In this document: piece by piece, positions 1-12,800 of the stretch
Position numbering within the stretch: position 1 is the stretch's first letter
How the letters are laid out: every line of letters starts with the position of its first letter
DNA from: Pogona vitticeps
Lineage: Eukaryota > Chordata > Lepidosauria > Squamata > Agamidae
Length of the DNA stretch: 64,000 nucleotides
Direction: 5' to 3'
Assembly (NCBI RefSeq): GCF_051106095.1
Contig: NC_135786.1
Location: forward strand, 199,017,001-199,081,000
Made by a program: the position numbers and the translations under genes
Notes under the pieces: model-generated
Told to the model about the DNA's origin: nothing
Databases searched by the model: none
What the model saw: only the letters and a program-made list of their open reading frames with translations

Positions 1-728
1 CTCCGGATTTTGCCTCTAGGTTAACTCCTGAAGCCTTTTCCATGAGTGGATATAGCCGCAAGGCAGTGGAGGTTTGAAATTGGAGTTTTCCTTCTCCTAG
101 ATGGGCTGCCTTCCATGAAAATATAAGAGCAAATAGCTCTTATATAAATATAGAGAACTTGTATATAGCAGAAACATGTGTAATCAGAATAAAGCTCCAT
201 CAAAGCTAAGCATGTTGACATGGCAGTGATTTCAATCACTGAGCTTCTAGCATATGATTAACTATTTCAGAGAAATCAGTGGAAGATTTTATTCTAGCAG
301 TTTCATCTTCTTCATAAAAGGGATGCACGCCAAATAACTTCTCTGCTATACCTTGCAGTCAAGAAGTAAGCTGTTGGAACTCGGTGTCAAAATTATCATC
401 GGGGGGGGGGAACCCTGCTAAACTGATCATGAGACAAACTCTTAGGAAGATACAAGTGGGAACCCTGCATATTTTGTTTGAATTTTTAAAGTTTTTTTTT
501 TTTTAATAATTTTCCTTTTGAAAACCTGTATGATCTCACAGCACACTCACAGGTCTTTTGTTTGGCAGTAAAAGAATTCCCCATTCATTTTTCAAAGGAT
601 GTGCAAAATACTTCGGTGCCTGAGGCACATAGTACACAAGGCCAGCCAAGTTATTTTGGATGTGCAGCAGGAAATCCCACAAAATATCCTTTTTTGGCAG
701 TCCTAGTCCATCATTCCATCCGCTACAC
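1..728. other. Intergenic, no gene seen
   Basis: AT-rich sequence downstream of GGH with no coding exon or clear repeat that I recognise. It contains a G10 run near 401 and a T run near 491. Confidence 0.5.
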
Positions 729-858
729 CAGGAGTCTCAAAACTTTTCAGCGGGAGGGCCACATCATGTATGCTCCACATCCCACCCGCCCACCAGGCCA
801 GATGAAAAGGCAAGACAGGTTGGATGTGATCCCACGGGCCATAGTTTGGAGACCCCTG
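729..858. mobile_element. hAT-type short DNA transposon
   Basis: A 130-bp element whose ends form imperfect inverted repeats: it starts caggagtctcaaaact, and its far end reads caggggtctccaaact on the other strand. It is flanked by an 8-bp target duplication, cgctacac at 721-728 and cactacac at 859-866 (7 of 8 match). Duplications of 8 bp are characteristic of hAT elements. No transposase is present, so it is non-autonomous. Confidence 0.75.
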
Positions 859-866
859 CACTACAC

Positions 867-2521
867 CCTACTGGGTGTCCCTTTAGGACTCTTACTATCA
901 TGCATTTTCATTTCTGTATTTTGCCATTGTCTTTTGTCAGTCAAGGTTTGCATGTTGCCAGTGCTTCAAGGAGTAATCGGGGAGGTGGAATAAAATATTA
1001 GACCCCATAAGCATGATTGGCATTGCATCAAGGGTAACTGATACAACAGCTGCAAGCACCAACATGATCACCTGATCTTGAATAACACACCTTCCCCTTC
1101 CATCATTCCTGGAGCACATTGAGGGCCAGGGAGGTAAATTTTAAAAAATAGGACCAGATAGGCCGAGTGCATGTGTGGATGAGCTTCAGTTCTTAAGGAC
1201 AAAATTACAACGTTTCCAGAAGCTACTTACATTCTAGATTTAATGTCACTGCTCTGATGATTTGCATGGAACAATGAGCACGGAACATGATTACAGGGTG
1301 AGATGAGCGGTTTCACAAATGGTTCCCTGCTACATTCCTGCATTGATCAAGCTGCTATCAGTAATAGGAGCTACTGCCCTGCACACATGAATAACCTGTA
1401 CCCACATCCGCTGAGTGTCACATCACACATTTCACTGTTAGGTACATACCAAAGATCTTTATCAATAGTCCTCTTTCTACATCAGCCTGCCAGTGAGTTA
1501 ATACAATAAAGACAAGCTCTACTCTAAGTATCTTGGACTGTCCAAGGGAAACAGCCTTCTCCAGTTATGGAATAACTCCCTCCCCCATGACAGATAACAA
1601 AGGTTGCAATTGTTTCAGTGTCAGGTCAAAAGCTTTCTTCTTTTTTAACAAGGCATTTTAATTGACCTGTTTTCTTTGATTTGTTGTGTTTTTTTTTTGA
1701 AACTTGTCTTTGTTCGATGTTCTGATACTTTTACTGTTTAATTATATTTTCTTGTTTGGTCCTATTGTCCTGGTGCCTGTAAGGGTGATGGCTTAAAAAA
1801 GGTTTTAATTAGCAAATGTGCGAAACATATATCCAGGTACCCTTCTTAGGGAATAGGCACTGACTGACAATATAGTGTGGTTATGAACATAGGTTTGTGT
1901 TTACATTTGTTTCATAGGAAATGTGCAAAATGGATTCTGTGTATTTCCACTGAATACACTGCAGTGAGGATGCTTTGTGTAATACAGCAACACTTGGTGA
2001 GTCATCAGTAACAAACAGATGGCTGGTGTGCATTTGAAGAGGTGTTCTTTAAAAAAAATGACACCACCAAAAACAAAGGAAGATTGGGGAGGTGTGTCAC
2101 TAGGCACATCTTGTCAGATGTTTAATTAGGCAAAAGAGACATCCCAAAATCTAATTGCTTCACTTTCTTCAGCAGCGCAGTCTAATTTAAAATTGCTGCA
2201 ATAAGTGACTTTAATTTTCCTTCCTTCGTTAGGAAGACTTAGCATCTAAATTATAATTTACCAATCAAGGCTTAGCCAAGAAAAAAAAAGGAAATTGCTG
2301 TCTAGCAAGGTGCTAGTAGTTAAATGAACAGAAACAGGCTGTGTTTCTGTTCATATAATTAGTCACCAATTTAAGCTGTTTTCAGTGGTGTATTAGATAT
2401 TATAGTGATGAATGTACACACCCATAATATTCAGAGGTTTAGTACGGCATATAAATTACAACAAACAAGGAGTCTTAAGGGCAGCATTTGTGATGTCCCC
2501 CTTTTTGCAAACATTGAAATA
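867..2521. other. Intergenic, no gene seen
   Basis: Open reading frames here are short, overlap on both strands and match no family I know. No coding feature can be supported. Confidence 0.4.
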
Positions 2522-2794
2522 TAGTAGGATCCTCTTATCTATGGGATCATTGTCTGTTGATTCGCTTACAAAATGTATATTTTCATATCCATGGTCTGAA
2601 AATATTAACAATATTAAAACAAAAACCTCAGAAATATACATTTCTACATCATTACCAGAACTGGCCACTAGCAGGAGTCAGAGACCATGTTATGTATAGC
2701 ATTCTCTATTTTAATAGTGTTCATTATAATCCACTTTTTCAGCATATGCAGGGTGACTTGGAACCAATCCTCCACAGATACAGGGATCCTACTG
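2522..2794. mobile_element. Tigger-like MITE (TTATC-type ends)
   Basis: The left end reads tagtaggatcctcttatct and the right end is its approximate inverse (acagatacagggatcctactg), followed by TA. Inverted ends beginning CAGTAGG with a TA target fit Tc1/mariner, Tigger-type non-autonomous elements. The interior is degraded and has no transposase, which suggests an old copy. Confidence 0.6.
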
Positions 2795-4320
2795 TAGTTA
2801 TGACTCAGACAGAAATTGTTGTTAACTTCCTAATGAGCTTCTGAAATGTGGGCAAATCCACATATTTAACAACTATATCTTAGTCTCAACAAACGGAGTG
2901 GTAGAGAAATCACAGCCTCTCAAATTTTTTGCCATCCTTCCCACTTCATTAGAGTCAAAAGGCTATTGACCTTTGGCACAATGAGTTGATACAAGTTTCT
3001 TACTGCCTATTCATGGCAAGCTTAGCCTAAGTCTAATTTTTTTTTTCATACACAACTCACATTTAGAGAGTCACGTACCTGGCTCAGCAGGTTTAGTATT
3101 GTGCAGATAAAGAAATGATTATTTCTTTAGCTAAAATCCAACTGTTAGGCCCAACAAAAGTAAACCCATTGAACAAACAGGACATACACAAGAGTAGACC
3201 TACCACTCACCAATTGAGTAAATTCTAGCTGGGACTAGCAACTGAATTTTAGGTTATAAAGATTCAAGATAATGCAATGTTGCACATATTTTTCCCCTTG
3301 TTAAAACTACATGCACTGTATCGTTAACTAGATGCAGAACTGGTCATATTTTGTATGATTCTAGCAATTATGAGCAACATCTTTAAATCCCATTTCCTTC
3401 AAGGGGAGCATGATTTAAGCGACCAATGGCATGCATATTGGCTTGAGATTAAACCACCAAACTGTCCAACAGTTCTAAAATGGATTTCATAGAACTGGCA
3501 TTAAATAAAATGCAGGTAGTTTAGATGTATACCAAACAATGAAATTCAATAGGTCTTGAAAAATATTTTGTTAAGTGGTAGCCCTTGCTAAGAGTTACAG
3601 ATTTCTGGCCAGAGTCCAGAGACAAACATCTGTTGAGTTCCACTGCTTCCATGGGAATACACAACCTCCCCCCCCCCCCCCAGCAGCTCCTTGTGCTCCT
3701 CAAGAACCTGCTCTAGAGGTCTTTTGGAATCCTGGAATTTGCAGTGATAGGGAAGAGAAGAAATTCCGAGTTCTACTGGTGTTGGGATACCAAATGGCAC
3801 CACTGGATCCTGGCCATAGTGTTCTCTACTATTCCTGCTTTATTCTCTTCAGTCATTTTAGCATTAAGAAAATTTGCTTGCCACAAACAATAAACCAATA
3901 TTGTATCAAAACTCTTTGGGGAAAAGTGTAGGGATGCCGGTTCCCCCAAAGTACATTTTGGTTGCATCTTACAGTGCAAGAGTATGAGATGGTTCATGGG
4001 AGCCATCTAGTGCCAGGCATGGAAAAGTACAATATTTATAAAAAGTTAAGGAAATTATGGACGCATTGAAAAGAGCCCCTGAGCATGCAGGAAGAAAACC
4101 ACAACAACATGCAACTGGCAATGTAAATGATGATGATGATGAACCAGACACACACGGTCACATTGCCCTATGTATCAACCACCTTATATATCAATCTCAG
4201 ATATGCAAATTGATATGAATGAATACTTTATTATGGTCAAAGACCAGTAAAACCAAATCAATATAAAAATACAGTACATGTAATTGTAGTTTCTTAAAAT
4301 AAGTATTCATTCAAATTGAT
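2795..4320. other. Intergenic, no gene seen
   Basis: Only short unrelated frames on both strands. A C14 run lies near 3668-3681. No repeat family recognised with confidence. Confidence 0.4.
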
Positions 4321-4330
4321 ATGTATGCTA

Positions 4331-4424
4331 GGGAGGCATTGGAAGTCAGGAGGGCCTGGCGTGCTCTGGTCCATGGGGTCACGAAGAGTCGGACACGACT
4401 TAACGACTAAACAACAACAACAAC
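4331..4424 (+). mobile_element. BovB LINE, 3' end fragment
   Basis: A severely 5'-truncated copy that keeps the BovB 3' end, including gaagagtcggacacgact and the terminal (aac)n tail. It is flanked by a 10-bp target duplication, atgtatgcta at 4321-4330 and atgcatgcta at 4425-4434. Confidence 0.85.
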
Positions 4425-4434
4425 ATGCATGCTA

Positions 4435-6712
4435 CCATCAGCCTGAAATACACTTGTTTCTATTGTCTTTGATATGAAGGCCAAGAGCTATGCCTGTATG
4501 TGGGAAATCACCTTAAGGCTGGGTGGCAAAGTGTCACTTGTTAACAAGGCGCTGGTTGCATTACTAGGCACACACCAGATTACATGATCAGAAACAGAAC
4601 TAGCACTTTATTAAACAATGGCAACTTGCCACCAAAACTTTAATGAGTTTTCTCTTGGGCAAGCATTAATCAGCAATAGAATTTTGACCAAAACTGGATA
4701 TGAAATTATGCCTGATTAAGAAGGCCAGATGCTGTGAGGGAACAAAAACGAGTCTCCTACTGGCTATTTGCTTCATTGAGAGTATGATCTGGAATACTGA
4801 TTCAAGTACATGACTTTCTACATACTTGCCAATCCCAACCCTTCCTACATCCTGGATTCACACAGTTTTCTTGAAATCCTCTCCCCCCCCCCCATATTAA
4901 ACTCCCCACTAATACAGAGCCAGGATCTGGTACTCAAGAAGAAAATGTATTCTTCAATGATTTTTCATAAAGTAAAAGAAGCAGTCCTCAGCCCAGGAAC
5001 ATATTTGAAAACCAGACAGTATATACAGTAAGGATCATGTCTTTAATAGACTGTGCAGGCTCCTTGATTGTTGTTGTTTTTAATATATGTTGTTATAATA
5101 CAAATGGTTTGAAATGGATTTAAAGTATTGAATTGTTTTATGTTGTTTTAACTTTCTTTTAACAATATAAAAGAAAGTTTTTTGAAAAGGCACCTGCTTA
5201 CATGCAAGGAGATATTTGAAAACCTAAAGATGGAATGGTTGAATTGAGTTAAACAGACTAAAGAGACATGACAATATCCTTTTCCTCGTCCAGGTCTTCT
5301 GATCTGATCCCAGCACGTCTGTATCTGAATACTTATAAAAGAACTGTAATGGTAACTACAGGAAAATGCTATCACAAATCACAGTCAGGAAAAAATACTC
5401 CTCCGTCTCTTAAAGACTAGTAGGAGACTCAGCATACACAGAACTCTTTTCCATGCTTCCAAGAAGAAATCTTGGAAGAAGAAATCTTAGAAAGACTGAT
5501 TATGTTTACATCTAGTAGTAAGAGTTCTTAATAAGCAGAAACAATTACGTTAGGGTCTTTTTCAATCACAGATGAACGCTTTTCTCCTGAGTCACTTGAC
5601 AAGAAGCTTCTTTATTTTTTTAAAATAAATAAAATTTCTACATTTAGGCACAATGAAGTCTGCAGGTCTGCAGAATTTAAAAAGTGCTAACAGTGCAATC
5701 AGAGCCCAATCTACGAACATAATTTACAGGTAGTTCCAGATTTTACATCCCAGTGATACTGCATACATGTAAAGGAAATGGTCTCACATGTTGTATAAAA
5801 CTAAACACAGTCCTGAAATGCTTCTCCTTTGGGGGAAAAGAATATGTCCCACACCACATATTATGTTGCACCCATTGTTGGCATATATAAGTATGCTATT
5901 AGTATTTAATCACATTTTATTTAATATATGAATTAATATATTTATATACTATCTGCCATATCAAATGAGATCTTGAGATGTCTCAGTAGTGCCCCAAGTA
6001 TACAATCCTGCTGGATCAGATCTGTGTGCTTTGCAAGGTTTAGAACTATGGTCTCAGAGATCCAAGGATTGCACGGAACCAACACTCAATCACACATCCC
6101 AAAAATATTTTGTTCTTTAACAATTTTTCCCCTAATGGAAAAGCCCTTCCATCCTATAATGTGTATGGGGTGGGTGGGTGCTTGGACATGTTTTGCCCAC
6201 TCTGGTTAAGACTAAAATCAACGGAGTGCCTTACTTTCTATATGCTGTTGGATGGCAACATTCATAATTCCCGGATAGCATAGGACTGGTAGAGGATGAT
6301 GGGAATGACAGCTGGAGGGCACAGGTTTCCTATAAGTGAAAAGCCATCAAGCACGGTTCCTGCCTCATTTGTATTGACTGGACTTTCCTTGGAACCAAGA
6401 ATTCTGCTCTCGCTCTCTCTCCTGAACAGCGATTGGAGCTGCCAGCTTCATGGACTGCATTGCTACAGTGTTCTTACACAAATGCTATTCACGCCCATGA
6501 AGCTGTTGCAGGAGTCCTGCCTAGCAGATTATGCCATTTCAGAAAAAAAAAGTATGATTCTACAGAAAGGATTGCAAAAAAATTTTTTAAAGAAAGAAAA
6601 TTCAGAAGCAGCTGTAAGTGATCTGATTTTTTGATGCATTCCATCAGATGATTCTGGACCCCACTACACATAATTTTTGAAACTCTCCACTGCCATACTT
6701 CTGGTTGGAAAT
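4435..6712. other. GGH downstream region and probable 3' UTR
   Basis: No coding feature is supported. On the minus strand the first clear AATAAA after the GGH stop codon is at 5921-5916, which would give a 3' UTR of about 800 bases. This is a candidate only; no downstream GT-rich element was verified. Confidence 0.3.
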
Positions 6713-6834
6713 TTAATCAAAAAAATACGCTTGCTCGAAGGAATGGTTTTTCCCAGTGAATACAGGGTTAAAGTTATAAATCAGGGCATTGGTCTCGTCT
6801 TCTTTGCTGAAAAAGCGATGGCTGCTCTTCCGGG
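6713..6834 (-). CDS. GGH: GGH exon 9 (terminal coding exon)
   Basis: Acceptor TTTTGCAG precedes the exon. It encodes [14 protein letters not shown] through [13 protein letters not shown] to QAYFFD and stop TAA at 6715-6713. It matches the human C-terminus (ALIYQFSPIYTG to CYIFD). Confidence 0.93.
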
Positions 6835-9800
6835 CTGCAAAATATTGGAGAAGTACAGATTACTTCCATGATGTCAGCACCTATGTGTTCAGCTCATTTT
6901 TTTTTGTCACATACACTTTAAAGAGCACAATCCTAAACAAATACCCCAGAGCCCAGACTGTGCAAAACACCCCTCCTCAACTTGGTGCTCTCTAAATCTT
7001 AGGGACATCAACTCCCATGATCCCACCTGCTTGGCTATGTAAGGTGGAGTTGTGGAAACAACAGTCCAAACCATCCGGAGGGCACCAGACTGGAGAACAC
7101 TGACCGGAATGGGCTGATGCAGGCTGAACAGAGCTGCTGGGAAGTCCAGTGCGCCATTTAGTGTGATCCTCTCATACAGATGGCATAAAGGTCTCAAGTG
7201 ACCCTCTTTAATCCGCAACAGCCTGCTGTAAATTTGCCAGTAAACGGTTTGCTCTTCCTTGAAAAGTCCAGTTAAGAACCTGCTCTCTTCTTACACAACT
7301 TCACGATATGACAAATTGATAGTGACATACAGAAGGATGCCTAACCAGTAAAGCTCCAATAAAGATGATGCCTGATCACTGTCTTGAGGAGCATACCAGT
7401 CCCTGCTGGTAATCTTCTACTGCTGTATCATAGAGAGTATTTTAACCTATTGCTTTGGTATATGGTTCGCTAACTATACAATGGCAGACAGGAAAATGCT
7501 CCAGAGGATTATTACAATGGCAGCAACCCCAAAAAAAGATCATTTACCTTCAGTTTGTTTTTTATGATATTTATTAATCACCGTGATTGATGGGATAAAG
7601 TGTAATAAATAAGAATGGACATCTCTAAAACATCTCTAATTGCTTTCAATAAATATCTCCCCTTCAGGGGACAGATTTAAAAAAAGCTTGCAATACTGCT
7701 CTCTCTACAATGTGTACATTAATGGAGGCACAACTATCTCTTAATTTGATGGTTGTTTTTTTGGGCTCTTTGGCTGTGTTCTGAAGGTTGTTCTTCCTGA
7801 CATTTTGCCAGTCTCTGTGGCTGGCATCTTCAGAGGATGGACAGAGCATGGACTGAGTTCCTACTCCAGTCCTCTGAAGATGCCGGTCACAGAGACTGGC
7901 GAAACGTCAGGAAGAACAACCTTCAGAACACGGCTAAAGAGCCCGAAAAATCCACAACAACCATCAGATCCTGGCCATGAAAGCCTTTGAGAATACATAT
8001 CTCTTAATTTGCTTACTAAGAAAACTTTACTGTATGGTCACTCGCTATTACCTGTCTATTGCCATGTTTTGGCTCTCAGAAAGCTAGTGACTCAGCATGC
8101 ACGTTTTTCTCTTTTCAAGTACAATGTTAACACAGTCAGTTAAACATGGCTTTAAAAACAAAAACAACAAACAAACCATGAATTCCATACCTTCACTGAC
8201 AAAGAAGTCAGCGGTGAAAAATGCTACTTTGATAGCTGACTGGGAGTGTGGTATGCCTGGTGAGATCTTCCATTCAAACGGATTTTTCTCTGGATGCCAC
8301 TGGACACCATAAACAGGGTATTTATAAGCTAGGACACAAAAGGAGTTTTAATTCATTTCTGCCACCAAGACAAGTTTCTTTGGAAACCACATACAACTGC
8401 ATAATTTTCACACAAAAGAGAAGGACTTTGCATAAAGAACTTGAAAAGGTTACTTCGCATCTTGGCTATGCTGAGCTAAAGGACTCTGGAAGAGACAATC
8501 CCTTCTGCCCCTCAAATATTCCATTTTCAAGCTCTGATAAAACCACCATCTTTGTAACCATCACCAACATTTATACGGTGCTTACAGACATACACTGGAA
8601 GTGCAAAACCTATGTCTCTTGAGATAAATGGAGCTCACCAAGCCTCTGCCCAACTTCCACCCCTTCTTGTTGGCTCTTTTCCCATCTGCAATTCCACAGA
8701 GGAATCCAATGTATAAGGCTGGCAATGCTGAAAGGTCTTGTGCTGCTAGCTCTGTACCATTTTAGTCTGTCCACTGAGGAAACCCTCAATTCAGAACATT
8801 CCCAATTCTGGCTACCCTCTTAGCCATTACACTGAATCAGGTTCAAGGAAAGTGAGGGCAACAGCAGAACTATTTTTTCTACTGTCATTAACGCAAGCTG
8901 ATGCTGTACTCTGATTTGCTTATTGCTATATGCTAAGCTCCTAGAAGTGTGCACTAAAAAGCCTGGGAAGACAAGAAATATTACCTTTTAAGACTATTTA
9001 CATGGTCTGTCTAGGTCAATATTAACTAGGACTTTTCAATGTCTCAAGCGGAGGTCTTTCCCATCACCTGAAATCCTGTTGACACTGGAGATTGAACCAG
9101 GGATTTTATGAGTACAAAGTACTTTATTACCAAGTTAGGGTCCCATATTGATGAAACCTCTCTTCACCTGTGGACATACTTTGGAACATAAAGTGTTCCG
9201 TAATCTGCACAGGAAGTCATTACTAATGGTAATATATACATGTTCTAGGTCAGTGGTTCCCAACCTTAGGTTCCTAGATGTCCTTGGACTGCAACTCCCA
9301 GAAGCCTTCCCAGACTTTGCTGGCAAGGGTTTCTGGGAGTCATTGTCTAAGAATGTCGGGGGACCTAAGATTGGGAGTAACTGTCCTAGGTTATACAAAA
9401 ACACAAATTTAAGATTTAACACCGAGCAACAAATGTCACCGTGACACAGTTCTTCCACCCCAAAACTTTTCAGAGATCACCTACCTACACAAGACTGAAC
9501 TCTGTGAGTTCCTATTCTGTTTCACTTCACTGGATCCCACTTGCAGGGGTGGGAACCAACAAAGCCATGACGAGGCGCTGTTTGCCATTCAACTTTGACT
9601 TCAGATCATACATTTAGCCTTATGAGTCCACAAAGGGAAACAGGAGGAAGAGAAGACACTGACTGAAACCCAGACGTAAGTCACAACAAGAGCACATACA
9701 CTGAGTTAAAGGAACTTGAGGAGGAGTTAACTCACTAAATCCCCACTGATTCAATGGGTCTACCCTAGTTGTGACCTACTCCTGGATTTCAGCTGCTGGG

Positions 9801-12800
9801 TATATTCAAAAGCTACAAAAGAAGACTTTCCTTTCCACCCCTGCCCCCTACCCCATTCACCATAGAGGGTCTCTGAACCTTTCAAGAACAGACTTGAGCA
9901 AAATACAGGAAGCTGCAGAGGGGGACGGACAACCTATTCTGGCAAATTCCATTGCCTTGGTGGGTCATCAACGCTTAGGCTTCATCCGCCATTTAGCCGA
10001 GGCCACACATTGGCTGCAGAATTTAAAAGTTTCTATTACCTTCCATGGTTGATATGAACTCTATGTCATTGTGAACATTTGTTGTCAAGATCTTGTAGAA
10101 ACTGCTCAATTTCTTGTTCTCTGTGAAATTCTGAAAGAGAAGAAAAATTTACTCATATATATACCTATTTACAACAATGGGGCATTTTTACTTTCTGTCA
10201 CTGTATTGTTAAGCATGATGCTACCTGTACGGAAAGGCTCCAGAAGTGAAAGTGTGAAGTGACAGGCTCAGAAGTCAGTGCTTGCAACACATCATCTGGA
10301 AAATGCTTAAACATCCTGCTCCCCTTAGCACCTTGTTCCAAAACAAAGAAATAAACAAGAAGAGTCAGTCTCACCCTCCGGAGGATGCCTGCCAGTTTGT
10401 TCAAGATTTGTAATCTTCTCAACAGGCAAAAGCTAAAGACAATTGGTAAGAGGCAGTGAACACACCAGCAACTACACTCAGTCTGTTATCAAACTATAAT
10501 TGTAAAGCATTACAAATGTTTACTGCTTTTGAGAAAATGCAGTAAACATCCCTGCACCTGGTGTTAGAGAAGAACCACCAGTCTTGTTGGTCTCCACAAA
10601 TGGCAACTGTTATTATTTGTTTACAAAATAATCTTTCGTCCTGAAAAGGTTCAAGGAAAACAAGGGGATATGTGGGGATGCCCATGGCTCATGTGTTTTT
10701 GATTTAAGAGTTTACTGGAGGACATGGCAGGGATGAACAGCTGCAGCAGGACTTGGCTCAGGGCATTTCCAGATTTATATACACATGCTTCGATTAGATC
10801 GGCTCTGCTTGATCATGGCTCATCTGAGATGGCACCCTTTCCTGCAATGATGAGCCAGATGCCTCTAGGAAGCCTGCAAGGAGGCTGTGAGCCTTCTTCT
10901 CCACTTCTTTGCCACCAAGAGGTATTCAGAGCCATGCTGCCTCTGACCTTTGGAGTAGTGCATGGCTCTCATGACTTTCACCAATTTCATCATGCCCATC
11001 TTAATACAAGTCCAACACCAATGATGTTGTATCCAGTTTGCAATGCTAGCTATGGAGGAGAGAAGGGAGAAGCTATATCCCATTTCTTAGATGTTGCTGG
11101 ATTCTGACACTCAACAGAATGGCCAAAGGACAAGGATGACAGGAACTGGTGCCCAGAAATATCTGGAAGGCCACAGGTTCCACACACCTAATGAGGAGGG
11201 ACAGAGAAGACAACCATTTGAACCTTCAAAAACACAGCAGTCTGGAAAATGGTGAGGTGCTACTCCAGAAGAAGCAGGGCCAGCCTTGGTAACGTCACCA
11301 TTAGAGATACCACATTAGAACTTAATACAATACTCAGCACCTGGATATATTTCGCTTAAGGCAACTTAGATAAATTAATAAATAAAACGTGTATCTATAG
11401 CATCTACTTTGATGTTCTTAAAATGGCACTGTGAAAATGCTGCTTCTGTAATCTAGGAGTGGGAAACGTGAATTTCCAGATACTGTTGGATTCCAGCTCC
11501 CATCAACCACAGCCAGGAAGGCCAATGGTCAAGGCCAATGGGAGTAGTAACCCAACAACTTCTACTAGTGATGTCACAGGTACTTCTGCCATTACAACTA
11601 AGTGACATCATACACATGATAAATCCACATCTTCCCCTGCTGCTCGAAACAGGTGACACAACTCAATTATGAGTTTTGATGAAAGAGAAATGCTCTGGAG
11701 CCAAAAGCCATCAGTAGTTCTGCCCCTTTCTCCCAGTCTCCTGAAGGTCTCTGCACAACAGAGCTGTCCGTTCAGCAGTCTGTGTGCCAGCCCCAGCCTT
11801 CTTCCAAACACATCCTATCTAGCCAGACCGCACTGCTGAAGAGAGGACTTTTGCACCAGTGCCTGGATTGTGCCACTGGTTCCCAGTATCAGGATTCAAA
11901 TAAATTCCAAGTGGTTGTTTCACTTAGCCTTGTAGACTTAATGAGGCATACCCTCTTCCTCCCTGCACCTTAGCTGAACCCCAAACTGTTTTATGAACAG
12001 CAATTACGAGTTTTTTACCTTGAGTAAAATTCAGCGGCAATGAAAAGCCATTTGTATTAGTCCATGTGAGTAGGTTTTCCCCACTAGTGAGAAAGGTGAG
12101 CAATTCATGTCCCATGCATGTGCCCCACACTGGAAAATAATCTCCTGAGTCATAAGCCTAGAAAACAACATTATGGAAAAAAAATTCAGTACACTGATCA
12201 CCATACATAGATCTCAAACTAGCTTTCTGAATCTACTTAAGGGTGTGCTATTTTGGTTTTGAAATACTTAAAGAAGAACTTGCTGCTTAATACAGTGCAT
12301 GGGAAGGTATGTATGCAGATCTCATATAAATATCCCTTTGAATCCATTATAACCTTCTTGTGCTTACTTATACACATACTATTTATGTAATACATCGATT
12401 AGAATACAATGGAGTTCTTGCACTGACAAAACAGATGGGGTGCAATTTCTCCTCCCCTTTTGTATCTCATTGCATCTGAAAATCTGTTCTGGAGAGTTTT
12501 CCAGAAGCAAAGAAAGGCCCATCATGCTACTGGACAGCTGTGACAATGGAGTTTGAGCTACTCTGTTTACCAAATATTTACCTCTAATGCTTTATTGTAG
12601 AATATTTTTGCAACCCTGGAAAACTCAGAAGTCTCAAGGCTAACAGCCCCTCCAGGATAAAGAATCCTAAGAAAACAAAATTTCAACATTTTTTACAGCA
12701 ATAAGTGCCAGGTTGACCACACATTCAAATGTCATACAGATAACCTGGAATGTAGTGGTGGGTGGATTCGCAATACAAGCTCAAAGGTGGGTGACATGCT

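Larger units (their letters stand above)
7749..7997. mobile_element. Penelope-like insertion: inverted pair of terminal repeats
   Basis: A 249-bp insertion in GGH intron 8 with an exact 14-bp target duplication, tatctcttaatttg, at 7735-7748 and 7998-8011. It holds two copies of one unit in opposite orientation: the minus-strand copy at about 7750-7837 and the plus-strand copy at 7870-7997, with about 30 bp between. Each copy carries a hammerhead-like motif followed by the stretch containing cttcagaacacggc and aaagagcccgaaaaa. I assign it to Penelope-like elements because vertebrate Penelope terminal repeats are known to carry hammerhead motifs. The family name is inference. Confidence 0.65.
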
